NCBI GenBank assembly: GCA_017548175.1
Contig: JAFYMZ010000113.1
Coordinates: forward strand, 1-5,376
Direction of reading: 5' to 3'
Source of the DNA: Clostridia bacterium
GTDB taxonomy: Bacteria; Bacillota_A; Clostridia; Oscillospirales; Butyricicoccaceae
Length of the DNA: 5,376 nt
The notes below the pieces were generated by a model, which was not told where the DNA came from, ran no database searches, and worked only from the letters and a program-made list of their open reading frames with translations. The position numbers and the translations under genes were made by a program. Shown in pieces: positions 4,988-5,376 of the stretch; the stretch's first letter is position 1, and the number at the start of each line of letters is the position of its first letter.

Positions 4988-5376
4988 TGCAGGGACGTTT
5001 GGATAAAGTAGTGTCCACGCTGGGACTGATCACCCGCAGTGAGGCACAGACGGCCATTCGCCGGGGCAGCGTACTGGTCAACGGTGCGCCCTGCCGGCAG
5101 CCTGCCACCAAGGTGGACACCGAAAAGCAAAGCGTGACGCTGGCGGGCAAACCGCTGCAGGGTGACGGCTTTGTTTATCTGATGCTGCACAAGCCGGCAG
5201 GCGTATTGTCTGCCACCGAGGATAAGCACGGCGATACCACCGTGCTGGATCTGTTGCCGGAGGCGTATCAGCGTATCGGTCTGGGTGTGGTAGGCCGGTT
5301 GGATAAGGACACCGAGGGTCTGATCCTGCTCACCGATAACGGCGAGCTGAATCATCGGCTGACCTCCCCCAAGTAT
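4987..5376 (+). CDS. rsuA: RsuA-type 16S rRNA pseudouridine synthase, N-terminal part (3' end outside window)
   Basis: The gene starts at ATG 4987 and stays open to the window edge; 130 residues are visible of an expected about 235-245. Residues 1-60 are an S4 RNA-binding domain (GRLDKVVSTLGLITRSEA, then RRGSVLVNGAP and TKVD). The catalytic domain begins near 63 with YLMLHKPAGVLSA (64-76) and carries the family II signature VGRLDKDTEGLILLTDNG (102-119), with Asp106 the expected catalytic aspartate. SPKY at the end of the window suits RsuA-like rather than RluB members, so the likely target is pseudouridine 516 of 16S rRNA; the site is inferred from homology. Its ATG shares one base with the mrnC stop (TGATG), and only a weak GGGTGA lies 6 bases upstream, so translation is probably coupled to mrnC. 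Confidence 0.9.
   Translation, partial: MQGRLDKVVSTLGLITRSEAQTAIRRGSVLVNGAPCRQPATKVDTEKQSVTLAGKPLQGDGFVYLMLHKPAGVLSATEDKHGDTTVLDLLPEAYQRIGLGVVGRLDKDTEGLILLTDNGELNHRLTSPKY

Overview
The window looks like a chromosomal segment of a spore-forming, moderately GC-rich member of the Clostridia (Bacillota). I would guess the Oscillospiraceae/Ruminococcaceae, but no taxonomic marker here settles that. The evidence is a gpr-spoIIP sporulation pair divergent from rpsT, a VanW-family surface protein, Gram-positive mini-ribonuclease III, and strong AGGAGG-type ribosome binding sites. No mobile element, CRISPR array, tRNA or rRNA gene was seen.

Layout from left to right. (1) The 3' end of a VanW-family secreted or surface protein gene (+), closed by a strong 16-bp hairpin terminator. 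(2) A convergent minus-strand operon, gpr-spoIIP, encoding the spore germination protease and the SpoIIP cell-wall hydrolase of engulfment. (3) A short AT-rich divergent promoter region, then rpsT (+, ribosomal protein S20, GTG start) with a near-consensus sigma-A promoter, an upstream A-tract element and a bidirectional terminator. (4) A convergent minus-strand gene for a membrane-anchored glycerophosphodiester phosphodiesterase. (5) A 70-codon minus-strand gene of unknown function with its own ribosome binding site and a terminator overlapping its stop codon. (6) A plus-strand operon from an extended -10 promoter: mini-ribonuclease III (23S rRNA maturation), then an RsuA-type 16S rRNA pseudouridine synthase that overlaps it by one base and runs off the window.

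Two functional themes dominate: sporulation (gpr, spoIIP) and ribosome construction (rpsT, mrnC, rsuA). The rpsT/gpr-spoIIP arrangement is a recognised syntenic block in Bacillota. I found no clear undescribed multi-gene system. The observations most worth a second look are an unusually compact GPR that seems to lack the usual segment between its core and its C-terminal motif, the uncharacterised 70-residue protein with complete expression signals, and an RNA hairpin with a GAAA loop abutting the mrnC ribosome binding site.
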